64,000 nt of DNA from Adhaeribacter swui (GTDB taxonomy: Bacteria; Bacteroidota; Bacteroidia; Cytophagales; Hymenobacteraceae): contig NZ_CP055156.1 of assembly GCF_014217805.1 (NCBI RefSeq), positions 558,001-622,000 on the forward strand, read 5' to 3'. Position numbers and translations under genes: made by a program. This document shows positions 1 to 7,541 of this stretch, piece after piece. The notes beneath the pieces are model-generated. The model worked only from the letters and a program-made list of their open reading frames with translations, searched no databases and was not told where the DNA came from. The stretch's first letter is position 1. Every line of letters begins with the position of its first letter.

Positions 1-1013
1 GCTACTTTAGCCGGAATAATGTAAGGCAGGTAGTTGGTTAATAAACCTAACAGGTACAAAGGAAACCCGAGCACAAAAAATATTCCGGAGGTAAACAGCC
101 ACTTTCCTAAATGGCGTTTTCCAGTAGAATCGTAAAAGAGCTGATCTTGTAAACCTAATTGATTTAATTGGCTTAGATAAGCGGTTAGTTTTTCCTGGAT
201 TTTATTTATTCGTTCCGGCTCAGATTTTTTAAAAAATTCTAAACTGGAAACAATATGCCGGGTAAGCTCAAATTCTTCGGCGCTGTTATTTACCTGGTGG
301 TCTGTAACGAGCTTATTTTTAAAAACGGCCTCTACTTGCTTCACTAAAGCATCGTCTTCTTGGGAATAGGTATGAATCACCTGTGCTTCCAATGCTTCCC
401 GGATTTGTCCGGTTAATTGTTTTACTGCCTCGCTCGGATTATGCTGGTATACCGCCGCCCACTGACTTACCGCTATAGGAGCTGCCACCGAAATAAATAA
501 CCGGGAACGAAAGCGGGTGGGTTCTGCATAGTTTAAGCCAACGGGGAGTATGGTTACGGGTTGGTTAAAATTACTCCGGGCGGCGGCTCCCAGGGCAATT
601 CGGGCAGCGCCGGTTTTTAATGGGCGTAGCCGGCGTTCATTAAAACTGTTTCCTTCCGGAAAAATCAACAAAGTACCTGCGGCCTGTAAAAATTGATAGC
701 ATTTTTCAAAAGTTGCTTCATTGGCGCCCGCAGTAGCATTTCCGTCTTCGCGGCGATAAACCGGAATTAAATTCATTTTGCCGAGTAGCCACTTCCGGAA
801 AGGCGTATTAAAAACGGTACTCTTGGCAATAAAGTAAACTTCTTGTTGAAATAAAGAAGCAATAACAATCGGGTCCATAAAAGTATTGGGGTGGTTAGCC
901 ACCAAAAGCAATGGACCCTTGGTTGGCAGCGAGCCAGGTTGTTTTATTTCTATTTTGCTGTAAAAAATTTTTAAAGCAACCCGAAAAATAAGCTTCAGAA
1001 TAAAATACCCCAT
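1..1013 (-). CDS. Lysophospholipid acyltransferase (PlsC family), C-terminus cut by window edge
   Basis: The frame is open from an ATG at 1013 to the left edge, about 337 codons without a stop. It reads as a membrane-bound 1-acyl-glycerol-3-phosphate acyltransferase-like enzyme, which would acylate lysophospholipids at the inner membrane. Visible motifs are NHPNTFMDP near residue 40 (the catalytic His/Asp block, in the wider-spaced form common in Bacteroidota) and FPEGNSFNERRL near residue 125 (the substrate-phosphate block, FPEG). A hydrophobic stretch near the left edge (FFVLGFPLYLLGLL) suggests a C-terminal membrane anchor region. The family call is firm; the exact acceptor lipid cannot be told. 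The end lies outside the window. Confidence 0.85.
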   Translation of the reverse strand, partial: MGYFILKLIFRVALKIFYSKIEIKQPGSLPTKGPLLLVANHPNTFMDPIVIASLFQQEVYFIAKSTVFNTPFRKWLLGKMNLIPVYRREDGNATAGANEATFEKCYQFLQAAGTLLIFPEGNSFNERRLRPLKTGAARIALGAAARSNFNQPVTILPVGLNYAEPTRFRSRLFISVAAPIAVSQWAAVYQHNPSEAVKQLTGQIREALEAQVIHTYSQEDDALVKQVEAVFKNKLVTDHQVNNSAEEFELTRHIVSSLEFFKKSEPERINKIQEKLTAYLSQLNQLGLQDQLFYDSTGKRHLGKWLFTSGIFFVLGFPLYLLGLLTNYLPYIIPAKV

Positions 1014-1514
1014 ACTTGGCAAATTAACTACCCTACTAATTACTATACTAAACTGTACTAATAAGTAATTACTATTATTAAGGTTTAGGCAATGCTACAT
1101 ATTTACTACAAAGCTGGCAGTACAACGTAATTTAACTTACCTCTGTAGTAGCAACCCGGTTTATCTAAAATCAGCATTTTATTCCTGTTTACTTTCTATA
1201 GTCTATATACCCAGAAGCAAAAACGCATTTAATTCTAAAAAACCACACTATATTTAATAAGCAATTTTGATTTATCAATAAATAAAACGCAACACCTCTT
1301 AATTATTAAGCACCCAAACAACAAACAAGTTTATATTTAATCTACAAATCTCATTATTTAAGTATTTTTAACCTATTACACCTATTTACAAAGGCATTAT
1401 TCACTATTAATGTACATTTTTTAAAAATTTGCCTCTAAAAATTAGGTATTAATTTAAAATTATTATTATGTTTGAATCGTACATCAACTATTCATCACAT
1501 CTAATTAATTACCC
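1014..1514. other. AT-rich divergent intergenic region
   Basis: About 500 bp separate the leftward acyltransferase from the rightward ammonium transporter. It is very AT-rich and has no convincing ORF. Promoters for both genes must lie here; only one -7-like element, at 1467-1474, could be recognised. Confidence 0.6.
1467..1474 (+). promoter_or_regulatory. Possible -7 promoter element of the ammonium transporter
   Basis: TATGTTTG matches the Bacteroidota -7 consensus TAnnTTTG and lies about 40 bp before the amt start. No TTTG is found 19-21 bp upstream (the nearest ends 35 bp away), so only half of the promoter is supported. Confidence 0.35.
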
Positions 1515-2843
1515 ATGAAAGAAAAATTATCTATCGTTCCCTTTTCCATGCTGGTTATTATCAGCGTACTGGGTGTAGCCTTGTCGGGAGTGCCCGGCAG
1601 CATGCCAACGGAAGATTTAAATTCGGGCGACGTAGCCTGGATGCTGGCAGCAACAGGTTTGGTTTTATTAATGACTCCGGGTTTAGCCTTATTTTACGGA
1701 GGCATGGTAAATGCTAAAAATGTTATTTCAACGATGTTGCAGAGCTTTATCTGCATGGGTGTTATTAGCATTTTGTGGGTAGTTGTGGGCTTCAGTCTGG
1801 CTTTCGGCGACTCTATTGGTGGTTTTATCGGCGACCCGCGCACGTATTTTATGTTTAATGGCGTACTCGAAAGCAAGCCTTGGCCTTTAGCTGCCACTAT
1901 TCCGTTAGTGTTATTTGCTTTCTTCCAATTAAAATTCGCGGTTATTACCCCGGCGCTTATTACTGGCTCTTTTTCCGAAAGAATTCGCTTTACTTCTTAT
2001 ATCTTATTGGCCTGCTTGTTCAGCATGTTTATTTACGCTCCTATTGCGCACTGGACCTGGCACCCACAAGGTTTCTTATTTAACATGGGCGTTTTAGACT
2101 TTGCCGGTGGTACTGTAGTACACATTTCGGCTGGTTGCGCCGCTTTAGCTTCTGCTATGTATTTAGGTAAACGCAAAACCGATCAGATGCACACTACTCC
2201 GGCTAACATCCCGTTTGTATTAATTGGTACCGGTTTATTATGGTTTGGCTGGTTTGGTTTTAACGCCGGTTCGGCTGTTAGCGCCAGTGGTTTAGCTGCT
2301 TCGGCTTTTGCTACCACCAACACAGCCGCTGCTGCTGCTGGTTTAGCCTGGATTTTATTTGATGCATTCCGGGGCAAAAAGCCTTCGGCTATGGGCTTCT
2401 GTATTGGCGTAGTAGTTGGTTTAGTGGCCATTACTCCTGCTGCCGGCTTTGTAGGTATTTCGGTAAGTATCTTTATTGGCACCATTGCCGCTATTATTAG
2501 CAACCTGGCTGTTTCCTGGAGAGGCAGAACCAGCTTAGACGACACCCTGGATGTGTTTCCTTGCCACGGTATAGGTGGTATGGTAGGTATGTTAATGACT
2601 GGTATTTTTGCACACCAAGGCATTAACCCCGGCAACACTACCGGTAACGGTTTATTCTACGGCGAAACCAAATTGTTCCTGATTCACTTAACGGCTTTGG
2701 GCATTGTAGTGGCTTTCTCTTTCCTGGGTACTTTTGTTTTATTGAAAATTACTGACCTGATTTCACCGCTACGCGTATCACCAGAAGACGAAAGCATTGG
2801 TTTAGATGTATCGCAACACGAAGAAAAATTATTAGTAGCCTAG
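1515..2843 (+). CDS. amt: Ammonium transporter (Amt/MEP/Rh family)
   Basis: This 442-residue polytopic membrane protein conducts ammonium/ammonia across the inner membrane. After a leading hydrophobic segment come the family signatures DVAWMLAATGLVLLM and FYGGMV. The pore histidine pair is visible as GGTVVHIS (about residue 204) and FPCHGIGG (about residue 351), the counterparts of H168 and H318 of E. coli AmtB. The cytoplasmic tail SPEDESIGLDVSQHEE is the type that contacts PII proteins, but no glnK gene is adjacent. The gene is monocistronic: a large divergent spacer lies before it and a strong bidirectional terminator follows 17 bp after the stop. Length is normal for the family. Confidence 0.96.
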   Translation: MKEKLSIVPFSMLVIISVLGVALSGVPGSMPTEDLNSGDVAWMLAATGLVLLMTPGLALFYGGMVNAKNVISTMLQSFICMGVISILWVVVGFSLAFGDSIGGFIGDPRTYFMFNGVLESKPWPLAATIPLVLFAFFQLKFAVITPALITGSFSERIRFTSYILLACLFSMFIYAPIAHWTWHPQGFLFNMGVLDFAGGTVVHISAGCAALASAMYLGKRKTDQMHTTPANIPFVLIGTGLLWFGWFGFNAGSAVSASGLAASAFATTNTAAAAAGLAWILFDAFRGKKPSAMGFCIGVVVGLVAITPAAGFVGISVSIFIGTIAAIISNLAVSWRGRTSLDDTLDVFPCHGIGGMVGMLMTGIFAHQGINPGNTTGNGLFYGETKLFLIHLTALGIVVAFSFLGTFVLLKITDLISPLRVSPEDESIGLDVSQHEEKLLVA

Positions 2844-2860
2844 TTTTAACATTTTAATTT

Positions 2861-2906
2861 ATAAAACAAAGCGGGGCGCCAAATCTGGCGCCCCGCTTTG
2901 TTTTAT
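2861..2906. terminator. Bidirectional intrinsic terminator between amt and purU
   Basis: The arms 2861-2880 and 2887-2906 form a perfect 20-bp inverted repeat with a 6-nt loop (aaatct). The core is GCGGGGCGCC, flanked by A/T tracts on both sides. It sits between the convergent stops of amt and purU and can serve both. Confidence 0.92.
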
Positions 2907-2928
2907 AAACTCCTGGAAAATATATTTT

Positions 2929-3759
2929 TTAAAAAATAATTGTTTTGTTGCCGCTTACGAACACCTTATCGGCAAAAACCAGTTTTAAAGCTTGCGCCAA
3001 AACAATCTTCTCGACATCCCTGCCCGACTGCGCCATGTCGCGGGCGCTGTGCGAATGGTTTACCTGAATTACGTTTTGCGCTATAATGGGTCCCTCATCC
3101 AGTTCGTTGCTCACAAAGTGCGCCGTGGCGCCAATAATCTTTACCCCGCGCTCGTAGGCTTGCTTATAAGGATTAGCCCCAATAAAGGCTGGTAAAAATG
3201 AATGATGAATGTTAATGATCTGTCGGGGAAACCGGCTGACAAAAGCCGGATTTAATACCCGCATGTATTTAGCCAACACAATATAATCGGGCTGGTAGCT
3301 TTGCACAATCTGCATCATTTCGGCGTCGTGGGCTTCGCGGGTTTTGCCTTCGTGAGTTACATAATGGAACGGTATACCGAAACGGGTTACCAAGGGCTCT
3401 AATACGTCGTAATTCCCGATTACCGCCAGAATGTTCGCCTGCAAATCGTTAAACTCGTAGCGCAATAATAAATCGCCGAGACAATGATGTTCTTTGGTAA
3501 CCAGTATAACAATATTTTTCTTTTGCTGCGGCAGCAGTTGTATGATTACGCCGGCGGGTAAAACCATGTACAGTTCGGCAGTTACTTGTTCTACCTGTAT
3601 TTCGCCCTCTACTTCGGCGCGCATGTAAAAATGATTTAAGGTATTATCTACAAACTCATCGTTGCTGATAATATTTAAATTATGCTTAAAAACCACGCGG
3701 GTAATGTCATAAATCAACCCTTTCCGGTCGGGGCAATCAATGCGTAAGGTGTAAATCAT
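2929..3759 (-). CDS. purU: Formyltetrahydrofolate deformylase
   Basis: This 276-residue protein hydrolyses 10-formyl-THF to THF and formate, balancing the one-carbon pool and feeding formate to purine synthesis. An N-terminal ACT domain (residues 1-85, beginning YTLRIDCPDRKGLIYDIT) is followed by a formyltransferase-fold domain. The active-site blocks are INIHHSFLPAFIGANPY and LDEGPIIAQNV. The C-terminus VFVSGNKTIIF is typical of PurU. The ACT domain and the HHSFLP form distinguish it from PurN. It starts at an ATG and is separated by about 90 bp from the upstream AT-rich gene. Confidence 0.95.
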   Translation of the reverse strand: MIYTLRIDCPDRKGLIYDITRVVFKHNLNIISNDEFVDNTLNHFYMRAEVEGEIQVEQVTAELYMVLPAGVIIQLLPQQKKNIVILVTKEHHCLGDLLLRYEFNDLQANILAVIGNYDVLEPLVTRFGIPFHYVTHEGKTREAHDAEMMQIVQSYQPDYIVLAKYMRVLNPAFVSRFPRQIINIHHSFLPAFIGANPYKQAYERGVKIIGATAHFVSNELDEGPIIAQNVIQVNHSHSARDMAQSGRDVEKIVLAQALKLVFADKVFVSGNKTIIF

Positions 3760-3768
3760 TTTATCGAA

Positions 3769-3849
3769 TTATAACACAGGTTGGAGTGTAGTAATGATTA
3801 AGTACATGAAGTAAGTTAGGCGAAACTTTACTTATACATGGCGTTGTAA
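3769..3849 (-). repeat. attC-like recombination-site candidate 3' of the lone HEAT-like gene
   Basis: Read on the minus strand, the site starts with TTACAAC (3849-3843), directly at the stop codon of the 3850-4410 gene. It ends with GTTATAA (3775-3769), which is complementary in 6 of 7 positions. Inside is a bulged hairpin (ATGAAGTAAGTT ... AACTTTACTTATACAT on the plus strand, about 3806-3840). On the other side of the gene lies GTTGTAATT (minus strand, 4417-4409), the exact complement of the AATTACAAC at this end. This is the arrangement expected for a gene cassette, though TTACAAC departs from the RYYYAAC consensus. An ordinary hairpin plus chance is the alternative. Confidence 0.4.
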
Positions 3850-4410
3850 TTAGTAATTTGTTTCACCAGAAATAATTTTAGTAGCAACCATTTTTAAATA
3901 GTCATCTTCATTATCAACAAATTTTACTGCTAGCTGAATGGCTCTTAAAGGATTTATTAAATTTAAACTGAGCAAGGCTCTCCTTTTAACATAATTGTCT
4001 TCATCCTCAATTATTAAATTACTTAAAATTTCATCTCTGTTTTTTAAGTTTATTCTTCCGAGTAGTTCCGCAATTTGCCATCTTGCTTCGGGTTGATTTG
4101 ATTTTATAACCAATTCAATGAAATCCTTATAGTTCTTTAATCTTCCTTCTATTTTTTCAAGAACCCCTTCAGCTTCATTATCAATGGCAAGCGCTTGAAT
4201 TAGAATTTCTGCAGTTTTATAGTCAAAGTGTTCATTTAGCTTGAATATTGCTTCATCTATTGCTTTTTCTAATTCCTTCCATCCTGGATATAACCCTTCC
4301 CACTCTCCGTATCCTCTATTTTTAGAGTAGTCTTCTGGAGACATTTCTGCCCATTGCCAAAATTTTAAAATTTCAGTTTGGATATCCAAAATTTTTATCA
4401 CTTGTATCAA
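3850..4410 (-). CDS. HEAT-repeat-like protein of unknown function, possible solitary cassette gene
   Basis: This is a 186-codon frame, visibly more AT-rich than its neighbours. No enzyme family is recognised. The second half reads as repeated helical pairs with HEAT spacing (ARWQIAELLGRI, VKRRALLSLNLINPLRAI), so a small helical-repeat scaffold is likely. The N-terminal third (WKELEKAIDEAIFKLNEHF) is also helical. No ATG is available at the front: TTG at 4410 or GTG at 4401 are the candidate starts, so the N-terminus is uncertain. It is bracketed by a perfect 9-bp complementary pair (minus-strand GTTGTAATT before it, AATTACAAC at its stop), as in the 36-38 kb island, which suggests acquisition as a unit. 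Confidence 0.6.
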   Translation of the reverse strand: MIQVIKILDIQTEILKFWQWAEMSPEDYSKNRGYGEWEGLYPGWKELEKAIDEAIFKLNEHFDYKTAEILIQALAIDNEAEGVLEKIEGRLKNYKDFIELVIKSNQPEARWQIAELLGRINLKNRDEILSNLIIEDEDNYVKRRALLSLNLINPLRAIQLAVKFVDNEDDYLKMVATKIISGETNY

Positions 4411-4438
4411 TTACAACAATCAAATAGCATACGCACGA

Positions 4439-4469
4439 AAAAGCCTTCTGCTACAAACAGAAGGCTTTT
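4439..4469 (-). terminator. Intrinsic terminator after the Dabb gene
   Basis: AAAAGCCTTCTG (4439-4450) and CAGAAGGCTTTT (4458-4469) are perfect 12-bp arms with a 7-nt loop. The hairpin lies just downstream of the leftward Dabb gene and ends in a T-run on the minus strand. Confidence 0.85.
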
Positions 4470-4480
4470 AAATTTTTAAA

Positions 4481-4783
4481 TTATACTGTTTCCGAATCGT
4501 AAATCTGCACGCGCTCCCAGTACTGCTTGCAGGTATCCACAAAATTCAGGTGAATAGGATCCACCTGGTAAGCATCGTGATCGGCCAGATTTTCAAAAAC
4601 CAGCAACAACGAATACGAATAAGACCGATCAATAACCGGGCGGTCGGTAGAGGCCGGTTTTCCTACATCGCCTAATTTTACATACTTTATGGGCAACAGC
4701 GATTTTACGCCCGCCTCAAAGGCTGCTTGCTGCTCTTGGTTTAATTCGGGTTTTAAAAAGAAAAATACGTGGTGTACAAACAT
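4481..4783 (-). CDS. Dabb-domain (stress-responsive A/B barrel) protein
   Basis: The chosen start is the ATG at 4783, giving 100 residues beginning MFVHHVFFFLKPEL, the usual opening of this ferredoxin-like dimeric alpha/beta barrel family. An in-frame ATG at 4816 would add 11 unlikely residues. The pattern VHHVFFFLK ... SYSYSLLLVFENLADHDAYQVDPIHLNFV is characteristic of the whole domain. These small proteins are stress-associated or bind small molecules; no catalytic role can be assigned. It is monocistronic, with its own terminator. Confidence 0.82.
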   Translation of the reverse strand: MFVHHVFFFLKPELNQEQQAAFEAGVKSLLPIKYVKLGDVGKPASTDRPVIDRSYSYSLLLVFENLADHDAYQVDPIHLNFVDTCKQYWERVQIYDSETV

Positions 4784-4875
4784 AACTGGCAGATTAATGA
4801 TGAATATGGCCGGCAATTTATAGGTTTCTGAAAATATTGCCTACTTAATTTTTAAAATCTAAATAGTTACAGGAT

Positions 4876-4914
4876 GTTCGTTGCTCGTTATTCGTTGTTC
4901 GTTGCTCGTTGCTG
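4876..4914. repeat. Short degenerate GTTGYTC-type tandem repeat
   Basis: The unit CGTTGCTC / CGTTATT / CGTTGTT is repeated about five times in 39 bp, in the 700-bp gene-free stretch 4784-5499. Related degenerate runs occur at about 10180-10215 (GTTACAGGTTGCACGTTAC) and before 56180. Confidence 0.6.
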
Positions 4915-5073
4915 AATTAGTAAAAAAATATTGACCAAACCCAGGTTAGCTTGTGTCCATCTATTTTAGCAAATACCCCAACAGAGTTTCTGAAGCGCTA
5001 AATCCTTATATACCATTAAATTTCATTAACCGTAAGCCGCAGAACTAATAATACATCTCTCATGTAAATCCCG

Positions 5074-5138
5074 CCAGCTTGTAGCTGGTGAATATTTATA
5101 AAAGGAAGTTTTCAACTTCCTGCCAGTTGAAAACTGGC
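5074..5138. repeat. Three-hairpin REP-like element, copy 1
   Basis: Three successive perfect hairpins are visible: CCAGC-ttgta-GCTGG (5074-5088), GGAAGTT-ttc-AACTTCC (5104-5120) and GCCAGTT-gaa-AACTGGC (5122-5138). A second copy at 55890-55953 has the same order and the same loops but different stems. It is intergenic and its function is unknown. Confidence 0.7.
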
Positions 5139-5210
5139 CACTATCAATAACTCCCTTTACACTGCGTTAAACTGGAAGCAGGCAGAACAACTTTAATTTT
5201 CCTTAATCTA

Positions 5211-5448
5211 CTATGCAACAGATAGCTTAAGCCAGGTGCAAGGATTGATGCTAAACTGTTCGAGCGTTCAGCGAGTTTTTAGCGTCTTGATTTTTTTGGT
5301 TCTTTTTGTATCAAGACAAAAAGAACAGAACCTCAACTATGAAACAACTTCAACTAGCAATCAGAACTAGTACAGCGGCTATGCGAACGAGAACTTTTTA
5401 AGCTAAGTTGATTATTCGAAAGTCACGGAAGTAAATCCGCGCCATAGT
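5211..5448 (+). repeat. Dispersed ~240-bp repeat, copy A
   Basis: This is an intergenic element with an inverted copy at 14256-14487. The core 5250-5335 is 86 bp with a single mismatch to the other copy. It contains a 28-bp palindrome-like segment, GTTCTTTTTGT-atcaag-ACAAAAAGAAC. Both copies begin near CTATGCAACAGATAG and end near GCGCCATAGT. No transposase or conserved reading frame is seen, so it is a non-autonomous or structural repeat. Confidence 0.8.
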
Positions 5449-5499
5449 GAGGATTTAACTTGATGGCTATTGGATAAGCACCTGATAACAGCAATTCAC

Positions 5500-6249
5500 T
5501 TAACTCGTTTGCAAGGCTTTTTGAGTTTGAGCTACTTTGTGGGCGCTGGTAAAAGCTAATTCATACTCAGGTACACGGAGTTCCCCACCCATAAAAGCAT
5601 TATGGTTACGGTAAGTCATAGGGCTGGGTAATTTCTCGCGGGCGGTTAAGTGAAATTCCACGGCGCCAGTTTCGCGTTTTAACCGGGCAATGTTACGGTT
5701 GGTGATGCCGCCACCCGGCATAATAATAATTCTTCCAGCGGCTTGCTGAATTAACTGCGCAATAAGTTCTGAACCTTCTAACGCTGACTTTTCCAGGCCC
5801 GAAGTTAAAATCCGTTCCACGCCTAACGCTATCAACTGCTCAATGGCCCCAAAAGGATCAGCTACCATATCAAAAGCCCGGTGAAAAGTAATCTTCATGG
5901 GGCGCGCCTGCTCAATTAAAGCGGCCGTACGCGCTATATCAATGCTGCCGTCAGCTTGCAGAATACCAATAACCACGCCGTCGGCACCTAAACTCTTTAT
6001 TACTTCTAAATCGTGCTGCATTACGGCAAACTCCTCATCGGAATAACAGAAATCGCCACCCCGGGGTCGTAAAATTACGTGAATAGGAATATTTACTTGC
6101 TCACGGGCAATTTTTATACAACCCGCAGTAGGCGTAGTACCGCCCTCAAATAAATTAGCGCAAAGTTCTACCCGGGCTGCCCCTCCTTTCTCGGCTTCGC
6201 GGCACGAGGCTACCGAATCGGTACAAATCTCTAATAACAATTGATCCAT
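5500..6249 (-). CDS. cutC: Copper homeostasis protein CutC
   Basis: From the ATG at 6249 the product is 249 residues, very close to the 248 of E. coli CutC; an ATG at 6297 would add 16 unrelated residues. It is a cytoplasmic TIM-barrel protein of the CutC family, linked to copper homeostasis, although its biochemical role is debated. Conserved blocks are LEICTDSVASCREAEKGGA, RVELCANLFEGGTTP, HVILRPRGGDFCYSDEE, KITFHRAFDM, ILTSG and IIIMPGGGI. It is monocistronic; a repeat-filled gap lies downstream. Confidence 0.93.
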   Translation of the reverse strand: MDQLLLEICTDSVASCREAEKGGAARVELCANLFEGGTTPTAGCIKIAREQVNIPIHVILRPRGGDFCYSDEEFAVMQHDLEVIKSLGADGVVIGILQADGSIDIARTAALIEQARPMKITFHRAFDMVADPFGAIEQLIALGVERILTSGLEKSALEGSELIAQLIQQAAGRIIIMPGGGITNRNIARLKRETGAVEFHLTAREKLPSPMTYRNHNAFMGGELRVPEYELAFTSAHKVAQTQKALQTS

Positions 6250-6443
6250 TATAAAATTTAAAATTTTTAAAATTCTATGATTTGGTTGCATTAACACTAG
6301 CTAAAACAGCCAAAATAAAATACCTGCTATTTTTATAGTTCTTAACTGGCCATAAAAGTAAAACATTCGGGTATATTGTCGCGAAAATAAAGCAATTTCG
6401 TAGGACGATATATTAGTTAAAACCCAAAATCAAGATAAGCCAG

Positions 6444-7541
6444 ATGGATTTAGGTTTACCAATTCCTTACTTGCTCGAGAAAGTTTTACATGCGGCCGGC
6501 TTAATTATCGGGAGCCTGGTGGTAGGGTTACTCTTTAATCTTTTAATTTTTAAAACGCTGGTTCTGTATAGCCGCCACCGTACGGAGGCCATTCTTATTT
6601 CATCGATCGTTAGGTTTGTGAAGCGGCCACTTGGTTATTTTTTACCGGTGCTGGTGTTTTCGTTTGTGGCCCCCTTAATGCCCTTAACCGGAGGCAGTTT
6701 TGAGGTAATGCGGCGCATTATTGAAACCAGTTTAATTATAACTTTTGCCTGGGTACTGATCAGGGCGGTTTATGTGTTTGAAGAAGTAGTCCGGAAGAGT
6801 TATCAAATATCCAAAGCTGATAATTTCCGGGAACGAAAAGTAATTACCCAACTGCAGTTTATTAAACGCTTAGTGGTAATTAGTATTGCTTTTGTGGCCC
6901 TATCGTTGGTGCTGATGAGCTTTGCCACCGTGCGTAAAATTGGCACGGGTTTACTTACTTCGGCGGGAATTGTGGGGATTATCGTGGGTTTTGCGGCGCA
7001 ACGTTCGTTAGCCAATTTGCTGGCCGGTTTTCAGATTGCTTTTACCCAGCCCATCCGGATTGATGACGTGGTTTTATTGGAAGGCGAATACGGCAACATT
7101 GAAGAAATTACGTTGACTTACGTGGTGGTGCGCATCTGGGATCAACGCCGCTTGGTGCTGCCCATAAATTATTTTATCGAAAAACCTTTCCAGAACTGGA
7201 CACGCTCGAACGCGGAACTACTCGGAACCGTTTATTTGTACCTGGATTATACTATTCCGGTAGATGCCGTTCGGGCAGAATTAGAACGTTTAGCTGCTGC
7301 TTCGCCGCTATGGGATAAGCGGGTTTGTAAACTGCACGTAACCGAATCAAAAGAAAAAACTTTGGAATTACGGGCTCTGGTGAGTGCTTCCAACTCCCCA
7401 AATGCTTTTGAATTACGTTGCGAAATCCGGGAGAAATTAGTGGCGTATATTCAGCAGAACTTCCCGGATAGCTTGCCCAAAACCCGGAACGAGGTACCGG
7501 CCGGAGCCGGTTCCTTGCGCCATAGTTTAGGCGATGCCTAG
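6444..7541 (+). CDS. MscS-family mechanosensitive channel
   Basis: This 365-residue inner-membrane protein has about four N-terminal membrane segments followed by the MscS pore helix and beta domain (LLTSAGIVGIIVGFAAQRSL, then NLLAGFQIAFTQPIRIDDVV). The sequence GEYGNIEEITLTYVVVRIWD followed by RRLVLPINYFIEKPFQNWTR matches the beta domain of MscS channels that relieve osmotic pressure or gate small ions. A C-terminal alpha/beta region ends near residue 340. Its stop codon overlaps the stop of the convergent glycogen synthase gene by 4 bp, so no terminator fits between them. Confidence 0.9.
   Translation: MDLGLPIPYLLEKVLHAAGLIIGSLVVGLLFNLLIFKTLVLYSRHRTEAILISSIVRFVKRPLGYFLPVLVFSFVAPLMPLTGGSFEVMRRIIETSLIITFAWVLIRAVYVFEEVVRKSYQISKADNFRERKVITQLQFIKRLVVISIAFVALSLVLMSFATVRKIGTGLLTSAGIVGIIVGFAAQRSLANLLAGFQIAFTQPIRIDDVVLLEGEYGNIEEITLTYVVVRIWDQRRLVLPINYFIEKPFQNWTRSNAELLGTVYLYLDYTIPVDAVRAELERLAAASPLWDKRVCKLHVTESKEKTLELRALVSASNSPNAFELRCEIREKLVAYIQQNFPDSLPKTRNEVPAGAGSLRHSLGDA

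Noticed and set aside
2183-2638. 151-codon minus-strand frame within amt
   Set aside because: Antisense shadow of a conserved transporter gene.
4876-4914. Possible mini-CRISPR
   Set aside because: Units are 7-8 bp, degenerate and directly adjacent without spacers; no cas genes are in the window.
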